NCBI GenBank assembly: GCA_020853095.1
Contig: JADYZN010000037.1
Location: forward strand, 1-55,541
Length of the DNA: 55,541 bases
DNA from: Phycisphaerales bacterium
GTDB lineage: Bacteria > Planctomycetota > Phycisphaerae > Tepidisphaerales > Tepidisphaeraceae
Reading direction: 5' to 3'
The position numbers and the translations under genes were made by a program. Positions 1-7,619 of this stretch are shown here, piece by piece. Every line of letters starts with the position of its first letter. The first letter of the stretch is position 1. A model generated the notes under the pieces. That model saw only the letters and a program-made list of their open reading frames with translations, searched no databases and was not told where the DNA came from.

Positions 1-496
1 CGGTGTTGATGTCGGAATCATCCGAAATGGCGTAGCTGCCGCTGTTGTTGAGCGTTGCGGCGTTTTGCAGGTACGGGCCGTAGCCATTGATGCCGGACTG
101 GGTGGTGTTGCCCTGCAGGTTGAGCGTTCGGCCATAGAGAGATAAGTAGCCATTATTGGCATTGACCGTGGCGTCACCCGTGACGGTGGTCGATCCGTTG
201 TCGCTCATGTTGCCGTAGGTCCAGTTGAGGGTGTTGGCGGTGAGGTTGAAGGTCCCATCGATCGCGCCGCCGGTGAGATTCAGCGTACCGATGCCGTAGG
301 AGGCGTCGAGCGTGACGGTGCCGCCGGTGATAAAGGCGTTTTCGCCTGTTGTGTCTGGCACGCCTGTGGGGGTCCAATGGGCCTGGTCACCCCAGATGTT
401 GGTGGTTCCATCCCAAATGTGGTCCTGTGCCCGTGTCATGCCGGACAGGGCGGCCGCGGCGGCCGCGGCCAAAATGAGCAGTGTTTTTCTGGACAT
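1..496 (-). CDS. Secreted beta-strand-repeat surface protein, N-terminal part
   Basis: The gene runs off the left edge, so only about 165 N-terminal residues are seen. The start ATG at 496 follows an AGGGAG ribosome site. A Sec signal peptide comes first (MSRKTLLIL, an alanine run, then a cut near TRAQ-D). Next is WDGTTNIWGDQAHW, the Trp-rich opening typical of autotransporter-like and PEP-CTERM beta-strand repeat proteins. The rest is low in charge and rich in Gly, Thr, Asn and Leu (ITGGTVTLD, LNLTGGAIDG), as expected of a parallel beta-helix. It is likely an exported surface or matrix protein; a PEP-CTERM tail is probable but lies outside the window. It is the last gene of a minus-strand run after a PEP-CTERM gene, and shares that gene's 103-bp upstream element. 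Confidence 0.75.
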   Translation of the reverse strand, partial: MSRKTLLILAAAAAAALSGMTRAQDHIWDGTTNIWGDQAHWTPTGVPDTTGENAFITGGTVTLDASYGIGTLNLTGGAIDGTFNLTANTLNWTYGNMSDNGSTTVTGDATVNANNGYLSLYGRTLNLQGNTTQSGINGYGPYLQNAATLNNSGSYAISDDSDINT

Positions 497-532
497 GATG
501 AAGACTCCCTCTTCCGGACTGTTGGCCTTGGC

Positions 533-635
533 GCCGGATACGCCTGATGGATGCTCCCGTCCGCCATGAAATTGGCGAAATAATGCGGGAACATGGCCAA
601 GAAACCCGCCGACCGGCGATTAACCGGACGGCGAG
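533..635 (-). repeat. 103-bp upstream element, copy A
   Basis: This is nearly identical to 1481-1583, with two differences in 103 positions by eye. It begins 10 bases after the stop of the PEP-CTERM gene and ends 37 bases before the start of the next gene. Read on the minus strand it holds a 9-7-9 inverted repeat with one central mismatch (positions 608-632, arms GCCGtCCGG and CCGGtCGGC), then a GG-N10-GC pair (GG at 598-597, GC at 586-585, context TTGGC...CGCAT) that fits the spacing of a sigma-54 -24/-12 promoter, then a CGCCA...TGGCG hairpin. The likely role is a promoter/leader unit driving exoprotein genes. That role is inferred; the repeat itself is directly visible. Confidence 0.75.
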
Positions 636-644
636 TAAATTTTC

Positions 645-1442
645 TCACCTTCGATTTCTCCGCCGGCGCAGCAACGACAGGCCGGCCATAGCCAGGACAC
701 AAAGCGTTCCCGGTTCGGGGACGGGGGTAAGTGAGAATTGGATGTCGAACCCAGCGCCGGCGTGAGGCGGAATCCACACCGCTCCGACGTAGCTCTGGTC
801 GGCCATCGCTGACAGTTCCAGGACGTAGCTACCCGGAGCGAGCGTTCCGCTGGTACTGATGGGCGTTGAAGGCACAACGGCTCCGAAGTCCTCAATGGAT
901 GGGGCGCCGCCGACCGGTGTCATCGTCAAGCCTGCGGCGGCATTGCCTCCAAATTGGTTGGCGAACACCATGGACAGATTGCCGGAGAGGGCGTAGGTGT
1001 AGGACTGGCCCGTGAGCGTGAAAACGAGCGTATAGGTGCTTTCAGAATGGGCGTTGAAAGTTTGCCCGTCATCTCCCTGTGCGGTTGCGCCCGCGGCTCC
1101 TGAGGCATCCAGTGACAGGCTGTTGACACCTTGAAAGACCGTGAAAGAGGCGTTTGATTGTGCGTTGGCGCCGGGCAGAAATGCGATGTTGGAAGGGCTT
1201 GGCGGCGCCCCATGACTGAAATTTGGATTCGGCACCAGTGGGTCGCCGCTGCTGGCACTGACCGTCGAAGGGCCTGTGCCGCTGTCGCCGTGGATGTCCG
1301 CATCTGGCATTGACATGGTCGGGCCGGCATCGGCCATTGTGCTTGATTCGCTGGAGTCCATAACAATTGCCGCGCGGGCCAGGCTCGCCCCGGCCGTCAC
1401 GACGACGGCGGCCAAACCGAGTTGTACGTTCCTGCGTAACAT
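645..1442 (-). CDS. PEP-CTERM sorting-domain exoprotein
   Basis: A 265-residue secreted protein. The start at 1442 is chosen because an AGAAGGAG ribosome site sits just upstream and a signal peptide follows at once (MLRRNVQLGLAAVVV, cut near ARA-A). An upstream in-frame ATG at 1598 would put non-signal sequence first. The C-terminus is a textbook PEP-CTERM tail: VPEPGT, a hydrophobic segment ending in AGLSLL, then RRRRNRR. In this family the tail is cut and the protein transferred to the surface by an exosortase (EpsH/XrtA type); no exosortase gene is in this window. The body is Ser/Thr/Gly-rich with no recognised catalytic domain. It lies between a 54-residue ORF and another surface protein gene, and carries copy B of the 103-bp element upstream. 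Confidence 0.85.
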   Translation of the reverse strand: MLRRNVQLGLAAVVVTAGASLARAAIVMDSSESSTMADAGPTMSMPDADIHGDSGTGPSTVSASSGDPLVPNPNFSHGAPPSPSNIAFLPGANAQSNASFTVFQGVNSLSLDASGAAGATAQGDDGQTFNAHSESTYTLVFTLTGQSYTYALSGNLSMVFANQFGGNAAAGLTMTPVGGAPSIEDFGAVVPSTPISTSGTLAPGSYVLELSAMADQSYVGAVWIPPHAGAGFDIQFSLTPVPEPGTLCVLAMAGLSLLRRRRNRR

Positions 1443-1480
1443 GACCAACTCCTTCTCTATCCAGACTCTGGGCCGCAGGT

Positions 1481-1583
1481 GCCGGATACGCCTGATGGAT
1501 GCTCCCGTCCGCCATGAAATTGGCGAAATAATGCGGGAACATGGCCGCGAAACCCGCCGACCGGCGATTAACCGGACGGCGAG
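1481..1583 (-). repeat. 103-bp upstream element, copy B
   Basis: Second copy of the element at 533-635. It begins 15 bases after the stop of the 54-residue ORF and ends 38 bases before the start of the PEP-CTERM gene, the same placement as copy A. The 9-7-9 inverted repeat is at 1556-1580. The GG-N10-GC pair on the minus strand has GG at 1546-1545 and GC at 1534-1533. The only differences from copy A are two bases next to the -24 half. Identity over a non-coding stretch, with unrelated coding sequence beyond it, argues for a duplicated regulatory cassette rather than simple tandem gene duplication. Confidence 0.75.
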
Positions 1584-1598
1584 GCATGGCATTGGCAA

Positions 1599-1763
1599 TC
1601 ATCGCCGCCGCCTTTTGCGGAAGGGCAGAAGATCGGTCCATCGCCAGCGACGGAACTGGGGTATCTCCCCGATCTCCAGCTCCGAAAGTGCGGATTCATT
1701 TGGTTTGTATTGTGTTTGTCGTATTTGAAATGACTTGTGGCTGTTTGTCCGCTTTGGTTTCAT
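1599..1763 (-). CDS. 54-residue basic small protein, unknown function
   Basis: A short ORF easily missed because of its size. It starts at ATG 1763, preceded by a strong AAGGAGGAGA ribosome site 10 bases upstream, and begins only 21 bases after the stop of the LuxR-type gene, so the two are probably co-transcribed. The peptide starts MKPKRTNSHKSFQIRQ, has an acidic middle (SELEIGEIPQF) and ends in LLPFRKRRRR. There is no signal peptide or membrane segment, and I recognise no family. The basic ends suggest nucleic-acid or membrane-surface binding, but that is a guess. The ribosome site and operon position are the main evidence that it is real. Confidence 0.5.
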   Translation of the reverse strand: MKPKRTNSHKSFQIRQTQYKPNESALSELEIGEIPQFRRWRWTDLLPFRKRRRR

Positions 1764-1784
1764 GTTGTTCTCTCCTCCTTCAAA

Positions 1785-2126
1785 TCATGTCGCGGGCGAT
1801 GGTTTGACGCCGCGCGGCGTCCGACTTTGCGGTTTGCCACCGGTCGACACATGGGCTGAGATGGGGCATTTTCCGGTGGTTTGCGGGTGTCGCAGCATCT
1901 GGGACAGCAGTTGCACCCGGCCGCGCACTCCAAAATGCTGGTAAATTTCCTGGACGTACTTGTGAACCGAGTTGAACGAGATGCCCAGCCTGGCGGCGAT
2001 TTCCCGTTGGGTCATGCCGCCGCGCAGCAGTTGCAGTGTGCGTGAGAGGTGGGTCGGCAGATGCGTGCCGCCCCCCCGCGAGGGCAAATCCTGATCGGGG
2101 CGGAAGCTGGAGAGTTGTTTCATCAT
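1785..2126 (-). CDS. LuxR-type HTH regulator, short form
   Basis: A small DNA-binding protein of about 113 residues made almost only of a LuxR/GerE helix-turn-helix: the core reads MTQREIAARLGISFNSVHKY, then VQEIYQHFGVRGRVQLL. An in-frame ATG at 2198 would add 24 residues whose codons are AT-rich and unlike the rest, so I prefer the Met pair at 2126-2121; neither start has a good ribosome site. No receiver or ligand domain is present. It is divergent from a longer LuxR-type gene with a similar HTH, and heads a minus-strand run with a 54-residue ORF and two surface proteins. It may control these neighbours; this is inferred from position. Confidence 0.75.
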   Translation of the reverse strand: MMKQLSSFRPDQDLPSRGGGTHLPTHLSRTLQLLRGGMTQREIAARLGISFNSVHKYVQEIYQHFGVRGRVQLLSQMLRHPQTTGKCPISAHVSTGGKPQSRTPRGVKPSPAT

Positions 2127-2472
2127 GGCGATCGAAATGAATGCAAAATGCACATGGTTTTCAAAAATCGAGCACGATGAATTGATAATTGCCCGCATCC
2201 GCCGCCGTGACAGCGATGACTTGATTCATGATTCCACATCCCGTTGACATCGCGGGACAAAATACGCTTTGCGTCTCTGTCCATTCAACCCCCCTAAAAT
2301 GAGGGATGTAACATCATGCGAACATCCAAACGACCGCATCAAGGATTACTTGATATTGAAGTGGATTGCCGATTTGATGTGATGATTCAGCCGAGGATAT
2401 TTTACACCACTCCGAAATTATGATACAAACTTGGCACGAGGCTCAAGTCCATAGCTACAAACGGGAGGAACA

Positions 2473-3318
2473 ATGGGACGGTCCAATCGATACACCGATG
2501 CCGAGGTGCGCGGGATGTTGCGTCTGGCCAGGGAATTGGCGGAGATGCCGAGCGATCGGGATGTTCGAACGACGCACATGCTTACGGGTTTGTGCGGGCT
2601 GGTGGGGGCCAAGGGGAGCAGCAGTTTTCTGGCCCGGCACGAAGTGGTTCAGCGTAAGCGGAAGGTGACGGTGCTGTCGGGTCAGTCGGAGGGATTGCAG
2701 GACAGGTCGGCCCAGGAGGCGATTCAGCAGTATTTGTCTACCATGGTGCCGACCGATCCGCTGGCCGAGCCGTTGTATAGTGCGCCGGGCCGGCAGGTGA
2801 CGATGGGGCGTGAGCAGATCATGGATCGCCCCCAATGGCATTATTCGGAGCATTTTAATGAGGTGCGTTGCGCGATCGGCATCGACGACTGCATCGCCAC
2901 GAAGATCGTGCTGGGGTCGGGTCTTCATGTGATGACGGTGTGTGTGCATCGGGCGCCGGGGGAACGGCCTTTTACGCGGCGGCAGTGGGAGATATTGGAC
3001 CTGTTTCACAGCGAAATGTACCGGCTGTTGGATGTGAGGTCGGCCAAGCCGATGATGGCGCTATCGCCGCGGATGAGGCAGGTGCTGGAGTGCATGCAGA
3101 GGGGGGACGGGCCAAAGCAAATTGCGATCAAGCTGGGTTTAAGTGTTTATACGGTGCGGGATTATGTCAAAAAGCTGTATGAACGGTTTAATGTGAGCGG
3201 GCAGAGGGAATTGCTGGGGTGTTTTGTGCGGCAGCCGGGAGAAGCGGTTGCGGAGGATCAGGCTCAGGCCGGGGAAGAGGTGCCATCTGGCCCGGCGACG
3301 ACAGAGGCCCTACAATAA
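2473..3318 (+). CDS. LuxR-type transcriptional regulator
   Basis: A 281-residue regulator with a GGGAGGA ribosome site just before ATG 2473. The N-terminal two thirds (about residues 1-185) have a GAF-like feel (HYSEHFNEVRCAIGIDD, VLGSGLHVMTVCVHR) but no clear signature. The C-terminus is a LuxR/GerE HTH: LSPRMRQVLECMQRGDGPKQ, then KLGLSVYTVRDYVKKLYERF. It resembles the short LuxR-type gene on the other side of the 346-bp divergent intergenic region, so the two may be relatives reading related sites. The bactofilin-like gene starts 5 bases after its stop, suggesting co-transcription. The signal it senses is unknown. Confidence 0.85.
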   Translation: MGRSNRYTDAEVRGMLRLARELAEMPSDRDVRTTHMLTGLCGLVGAKGSSSFLARHEVVQRKRKVTVLSGQSEGLQDRSAQEAIQQYLSTMVPTDPLAEPLYSAPGRQVTMGREQIMDRPQWHYSEHFNEVRCAIGIDDCIATKIVLGSGLHVMTVCVHRAPGERPFTRRQWEILDLFHSEMYRLLDVRSAKPMMALSPRMRQVLECMQRGDGPKQIAIKLGLSVYTVRDYVKKLYERFNVSGQRELLGCFVRQPGEAVAEDQAQAGEEVPSGPATTEALQ

Positions 3319-3323
3319 TCTCC

Positions 3324-3758
3324 ATGCGGGAAGAACGTGGACAGATCAAAGGGGATGTGGTGGTCTATGAAGCGTTCACGCTTTGGGGATCGGTGGCCGG
3401 CGACGTGAAGGTCATCAAGGGGGGCAAGATGTATCTGCGAGGGGCGATATACGGCAACCTGACGGTCGAGCCGGGGGGGCGGGTGCATATCCTGGGGAAC
3501 GTATCGGGAGACCTGATTGTATCGCCCAAGTCCAAAGTGATTCATTCGGGGATCATCGGCGGCGATGCGATCAACGAAGGGGGCCGGCTTTACATCGATG
3601 CCACGGCTCGCATCCTGGGCAAGACCCGAACCTATTCGGGAGACACCGAGGTCAAAAAACAGGTGGCATTCGGCGACCCCATCCCCGATGATGATGCCCG
3701 CCGGAAAATGTGGCGGATTGACGATGACATCGATCATCGCAAACGGCTGCAAAAATAA
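3324..3758 (+). CDS. Bactofilin-like polymer-forming protein
   Basis: A 144-residue protein with the repeating Gly-hydrophobic pattern of bactofilins (DUF583, right-handed beta-helix filament formers): IKGDVVVYEAFTLWGSVAGD, LRGAIYGNLTVEPGGRVHIL, GNVSGDLIVSPKSKVIHSG. Bactofilins assemble without nucleotides into cytoskeletal filaments or scaffolds near the membrane. The ATG at 3324 is the first sensible start, because upstream in-frame sequence overlaps the LuxR-type gene and reads as a shadow; it has no strong ribosome site. The charged tail (DDDARRKMWRIDDDIDHRK) lies outside the helix. It likely shares a transcript with the upstream regulator. Confidence 0.8.
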   Translation: MREERGQIKGDVVVYEAFTLWGSVAGDVKVIKGGKMYLRGAIYGNLTVEPGGRVHILGNVSGDLIVSPKSKVIHSGIIGGDAINEGGRLYIDATARILGKTRTYSGDTEVKKQVAFGDPIPDDDARRKMWRIDDDIDHRKRLQK

Positions 3759-3867
3759 ACCTCGACGGCTGTTGCGGGTGGAGGTTGCTCCGATTGTAAT
3801 TTGTCACGGAGCAGGCCGAAGAACAAATGCGATCACATAAGACAAATCATTTGGCAGAGGTACAGTC

Positions 3868-6183
3868 ATGAACACGCAGGATCAAGACGGCCAATGCGCG
3901 GTTGTTGATGCGACAAACATTGTTCCCGCCAAGCTCGATTACAGCCTGACCGGCGAAAATGCCGCGCGCGCCATCGAACGCGGGCTGGCCGAGGCGGATT
4001 GGTATCAATGCCCGATCCCGCGACAGGAGATGCGACAACTGCTGGTTAGGCGGAATGGTCCGGCCATTCGGGACACGATCCTGTGGTTCGCATTGATTTT
4101 CGGTTCGGCATACGCCACTTATGCGCTGTGGGGTTCATGGTGGGCGGCCATTCCCTATCTGATCTACGCGGTGTTGTACGCTTCCACATCCGACTCTCGC
4201 TGGCATGAAACCAGTCACGGCACGGCGTTCAAAACCGACTGGATGAACAACGTGCTGTACGAAATCGCCTCCTTCATGGTGATGCGAGAATCGACCGTGT
4301 GGCGATGGAGCCATACGCGACACCACAGTGACACGATCATCGTCGGACGCGACCCGGAGATCTCCGTGCCGCGGCCGCCCGATATCCGCAAGATGGTGTT
4401 GAAGTTCGTCGGCCTGCCCCTGTACTGGCCCTATTTCTCCTCGATCGTCCGTCATTCGCTGGGCGGGATGACCGGTGCGGAGAAGACGTTCATTCCTCCG
4501 GAAGAATTCGGCAAGATTCACTTTCGCGCCCGGATTTATCTGCTGATTTACGCGGCGGTCATCGCACTGGCGGTTTATACGAGAAGCATTCTGCCTTTGA
4601 TGTTCATCGGGTTGCCGCACATTTTTGGAACCTGGTTGATGCTGCTCTACGGCTGGACGCAGCACGCCGGCCTGGCCGAGAACGTGCTGGATCACCGGCT
4701 GAACTGTCGAACCGTCTACATGTGCTGGGTTCATCGTTATCTGTATTGGAACATGAACTACCACGTTGAACACCACATGTTCCCGTTGGTTCCCTACCAT
4801 GCGCTGCCGAGATTGCACGCGGCGGTCAAGGATGACATGCCCGTGCCGTATCCGTCTTTGCTGGCCGCATGGAAGGAGATCGTGCCGTCGGTTCTTCGAC
4901 AGGTGAAAGACCCCGCGTATTACGTCAAACGCCGGCTTCCGGAGTCCAAGGCCCAGCGGCCGGCCGGGAACAATGGCCCCTCGGAGGTGAAACCGGACGC
5001 CGAAGGATGGCTCGAAATCTGCGCGGCCGCGGACCTGAACCGGCAGGATGTGATCCGATTCGATCACGGCCGCAAGACGTTCGCCCTGTATCGCGACGAA
5101 ACCGGCAATCTTTATGCCACCGATGGCATCTGCACGCATGCCAACACGCACCTGGCCGATGGGCTGGTGAAAGGGACCCAGATCGAATGCCCGAAACACA
5201 ACGGCCGGTTCAACCTCGCGGATGGATCGCCCGCCAGGCCGCCAATCTGCCGGGCGATCGTAACCTACCCGATTGAAGAACGCGCCGGCCGGTTGTGGTT
5301 GAACGTCGTGCGGGCCGGCGGGGCCGGCGCCCGCGAACAAAAAACCTTCACGTTTCGCGTGGTCAGCAATCGCAGCGTCGCGACGTTCATCAAGGAGCTT
5401 GTCCTCGAACCGGCCGATTCCGACCAATCCATCGAATTCACGCCCGGCGATTACCTTCAGTTCGACATCCCCGCCTATGAGCAGATCCGTTTTCGTGATT
5501 TTGACATTCCCGAACCGTACGCATCGGTCTGGGAACGCCAGCACGTCTTTGATCTGGTCGCTCAAAACCCCTGCGGTTCCAATCGACGCAACAACTACTC
5601 GCTGGCATCAAACCCCGACACCGAACGTTCATCGTTGCGTTTCAACGTGCGGATCGCCACGCCGCCGCCGGGGCAGGATTGCCCTCCGGGTGTCGGATCG
5701 GCGTACGTGTTCAATCTGAAACCGGGAGACCAGGTGACCGCCATCGGGCCGTTCGGTGATTTCCATATCATGCCGACGCAGCGAGAGATGGTCTATGTCG
5801 GCGGCGGCGCGGGGATGGCGCCATTGCGCAGCCATCTTTCACAACTGTTCGGCGCCGAACCAACGCAACGCAAAGTCAGCTTCTGGTATGGCGCCCGTTC
5901 GCGGCAGGAGATTTTTTACGCCGATTATTTTGAAGCGATGGCGGCAAAGCATTCCAACTTCACGTTTAACCTGGCGTTGTCATCGCCGCTGCCGGATGAC
6001 AATTGGTCGGGGCATACCGGGTTGATTCACGATGTGCTACTTCGGAAACATCTGAGCAACCATCCCAGCCCCGAGTCCGTTGAATATTATCTGTGCGGGC
6101 CGCCCATGATGATCAAGGCGTGCACCAAAATGCTCGCGGAGCTGAACGTGCCCATTTCGCGCATTGCTTATGATGAATTCTGA
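3868..6183 (+). CDS. Desaturase-Rieske-NqrF-type reductase triple fusion
   Basis: A 771-residue chain with three redox modules. Residues about 65-350 are a membrane di-iron fatty acid desaturase/hydroxylase with its three histidine boxes, HETSHG (113-118), HTRHH (149-153) and HVEHH (299-303), and several membrane spans. Residues about 380-485 are a Rieske [2Fe-2S] domain with Cys422-x-His424 and Cys441-x2-His444 (CTHANTHL, CPKHNGRF). Residues about 493-771 are an FAD/NAD reductase like the C-terminal part of NqrF: RNNYSLAS, GGGAGMAPLRS and YYLCGPPMM. Electrons would flow NADH, FAD, Rieske, di-iron site within one protein. The order matches separate mocD/mocE/mocF genes known from rhizopine breakdown. 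The substrate is unknown: a lipid, alkane or small amine ether are all possible. It converges on the next gene with no spacer. Confidence 0.9.
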   Translation: MNTQDQDGQCAVVDATNIVPAKLDYSLTGENAARAIERGLAEADWYQCPIPRQEMRQLLVRRNGPAIRDTILWFALIFGSAYATYALWGSWWAAIPYLIYAVLYASTSDSRWHETSHGTAFKTDWMNNVLYEIASFMVMRESTVWRWSHTRHHSDTIIVGRDPEISVPRPPDIRKMVLKFVGLPLYWPYFSSIVRHSLGGMTGAEKTFIPPEEFGKIHFRARIYLLIYAAVIALAVYTRSILPLMFIGLPHIFGTWLMLLYGWTQHAGLAENVLDHRLNCRTVYMCWVHRYLYWNMNYHVEHHMFPLVPYHALPRLHAAVKDDMPVPYPSLLAAWKEIVPSVLRQVKDPAYYVKRRLPESKAQRPAGNNGPSEVKPDAEGWLEICAAADLNRQDVIRFDHGRKTFALYRDETGNLYATDGICTHANTHLADGLVKGTQIECPKHNGRFNLADGSPARPPICRAIVTYPIEERAGRLWLNVVRAGGAGAREQKTFTFRVVSNRSVATFIKELVLEPADSDQSIEFTPGDYLQFDIPAYEQIRFRDFDIPEPYASVWERQHVFDLVAQNPCGSNRRNNYSLASNPDTERSSLRFNVRIATPPPGQDCPPGVGSAYVFNLKPGDQVTAIGPFGDFHIMPTQREMVYVGGGAGMAPLRSHLSQLFGAEPTQRKVSFWYGARSRQEIFYADYFEAMAAKHSNFTFNLALSSPLPDDNWSGHTGLIHDVLLRKHLSNHPSPESVEYYLCGPPMMIKACTKMLAELNVPISRIAYDEF

Positions 6184-6741
6184 TCATTGCCAGCGAATGG
6201 AAGCGATGGCCTGAACGAAGGCCGCGCGGGCCGTGGATTGGTGGGCTAAATCACTGGTTGATCGAATCAAAAAGACATCCCCCTTGTGGATCAGCAGCAG
6301 GACGGTTTCGCCATAAGATCGGCCATCCGCGGTCCACGCGGTTCGCACCAGCCGGCCGGTGGCATCATCGACCGGGTGGGGTTGGTCTTCGATGATCTTC
6401 AGATCGGGGGCTTTTTTTCGCAGGTCTTCAATATAGCCATCCTTGATCATGCCCATGCGAATCATGCCCGGCAGATGGGGTGGCAGGTCGGGGATGTCCA
6501 GCGACAGGGAACAGTTTTGCGGCCGGTCCACTCCGGGGGGCATCAACAACAGCACATAATCTTCACTGGGATGGACGGTCCAGCTTGATGGATAACTGAG
6601 ATGGATGCCATGCTGGGTGCTGACGAATTGCGTCAAACCGGATGGGGAGGGCAATGTCGCGGGGTTGTTGTTCAGCGTATGGCGGCGATGGCACCCCCCC
6701 ACCATCAACAGAATCACAAACCAGCGAATCGGCCGATTCAT
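6184..6741 (-). CDS. Putative lipoprotein, PsbP/DUF1795-like
   Basis: A 185-residue protein with a lipoprotein signal: a hydrophobic stretch WFVILLM followed by the lipobox VGGC. The mature part reads like the PsbP/DUF1795 group seen in many exported proteins (HGIHLSYPSSWTV, GETVLLLIHKGDVFLI, and a terminal helix AFVQAIASIRWQ). Its role is unknown; members often accompany envelope functions. The stop codon abuts that of the convergent desaturase gene (TGA at 6181-6183, TCA at 6184-6186), so no terminator separates them. It starts 20 bases after the minus-strand SPOR-lipoprotein gene ends, so the two may form an operon. Confidence 0.7.
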   Translation of the reverse strand: MNRPIRWFVILLMVGGCHRRHTLNNNPATLPSPSGLTQFVSTQHGIHLSYPSSWTVHPSEDYVLLLMPPGVDRPQNCSLSLDIPDLPPHLPGMIRMGMIKDGYIEDLRKKAPDLKIIEDQPHPVDDATGRLVRTAWTADGRSYGETVLLLIHKGDVFLIRSTSDLAHQSTARAAFVQAIASIRWQ

Positions 6742-6761
6742 CGTATGACCATTGTACCGGA

Positions 6762-7583
6762 TCAGGGGTTGATCAGGGCATCGGGATATTCGGAGGTGAA
6801 GCGCGACCGCACGGAGTTGGCCTGTTGAAACGAAGCGTAGGGTCCGATCCGCAGGATGTGCTGGGATGCGGAGTTGGACGTCACGATGGGCGTGATCCCC
6901 ATCCGACGAACGGCGTCGGCGGCACGGCCGGCGCTGGAGGCGGAATTGAACGTGGCCAGTTGGACGTAAAATTGCCGCTGGCCCTGGGCTTCGCGGGACA
7001 GTTGCGCCGGCGTGGAGCCGGGATATTGCTTCTGGACGGCGATGAAAGTCCGGTCGGCCTGGTCAAATTGACCAAGACGCTGGAGACTTCGACCGATCTT
7101 GTAAAGAACCCACGCTTGAAGATCTTTGTTTTCAAGCCGTTCATAGGCGGCCGACCATTGCTGGTAAGCGGTCTGGTAGTCATCCTGAAAATAGGCGACG
7201 TTCGCCAGGCTGGTGCGGATGTAGGCTTCCAGCGGCTGGCGAGGCTCCAGTTGCAGCGCCTGAACGTAGGCGACACGGGCGGCCTGAAGATTGGCCTTGG
7301 ATTCGGCCTCATTGGATGCGACACGGGCGGCCAACGCGCGGCCGCGAAGGTACAGTGCCTCGGCCGAGGCGGGGCCGTGGGGTGTTCGGGCCAGATACGC
7401 ATCGGCGGACGCCAGGGCGGAATCGATTTGTTGCAGCCCCAGCGCCTGATATCCACCGGCCAGGTCGTTGTTGACGCGCGGATTTGAGTTGGAGGCGCAG
7501 CCTCCGGCCAGTAAAATCATCGCCAGCGACGCGAGCGTCGTCAGGGTTAATTTGGACGTCCATCTCCATTGCGTGCGCGCCAT
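6762..7583 (-). CDS. TPR lipoprotein with C-terminal SPOR domain
   Basis: About 273 residues. The start at 7583 gives a signal (MARTQWRWTSKLTLTTLASL) ending in a lipobox AGGC; an earlier in-frame ATG at 7646 would overlap the divergent acyl-CoA synthetase gene. The middle carries helical tetratricopeptide-like units (EAYIRTSLANVAYFQDDYQT, YKIGRSLQRLGQFDQADRTF). The C-terminus is a SPOR domain (FYVQLATFNSASSAGRAADA, then HILRIGPYASFQQANSVRSR), which in known proteins binds denuded peptidoglycan at division sites. The likely role is an envelope or division-site lipoprotein. It is divergent from the synthetase with only 36 bases between the starts. Confidence 0.8.
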   Translation of the reverse strand: MARTQWRWTSKLTLTTLASLAMILLAGGCASNSNPRVNNDLAGGYQALGLQQIDSALASADAYLARTPHGPASAEALYLRGRALAARVASNEAESKANLQAARVAYVQALQLEPRQPLEAYIRTSLANVAYFQDDYQTAYQQWSAAYERLENKDLQAWVLYKIGRSLQRLGQFDQADRTFIAVQKQYPGSTPAQLSREAQGQRQFYVQLATFNSASSAGRAADAVRRMGITPIVTSNSASQHILRIGPYASFQQANSVRSRFTSEYPDALINP

Positions 7584-7619
7584 CCATGCCTCGCTTTGGC
7601 TTAGAACCAGGAATCTGCC

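Noticed and set aside
2434-2452. TGGCACG before the second LuxR-type gene as a sigma-54 promoter
   Set aside because: The -24 half fits but there is no GC at the needed ten-base spacing.
3311-3316. TACAAT as a private promoter for the bactofilin-like gene
   Set aside because: No -35 partner, and only 7 bases before the ATG.
4135-5565. 476-residue minus-strand ORF across the desaturase fusion
   Set aside because: Shadow of the strongly conserved plus-strand gene, with no recognisable motif.
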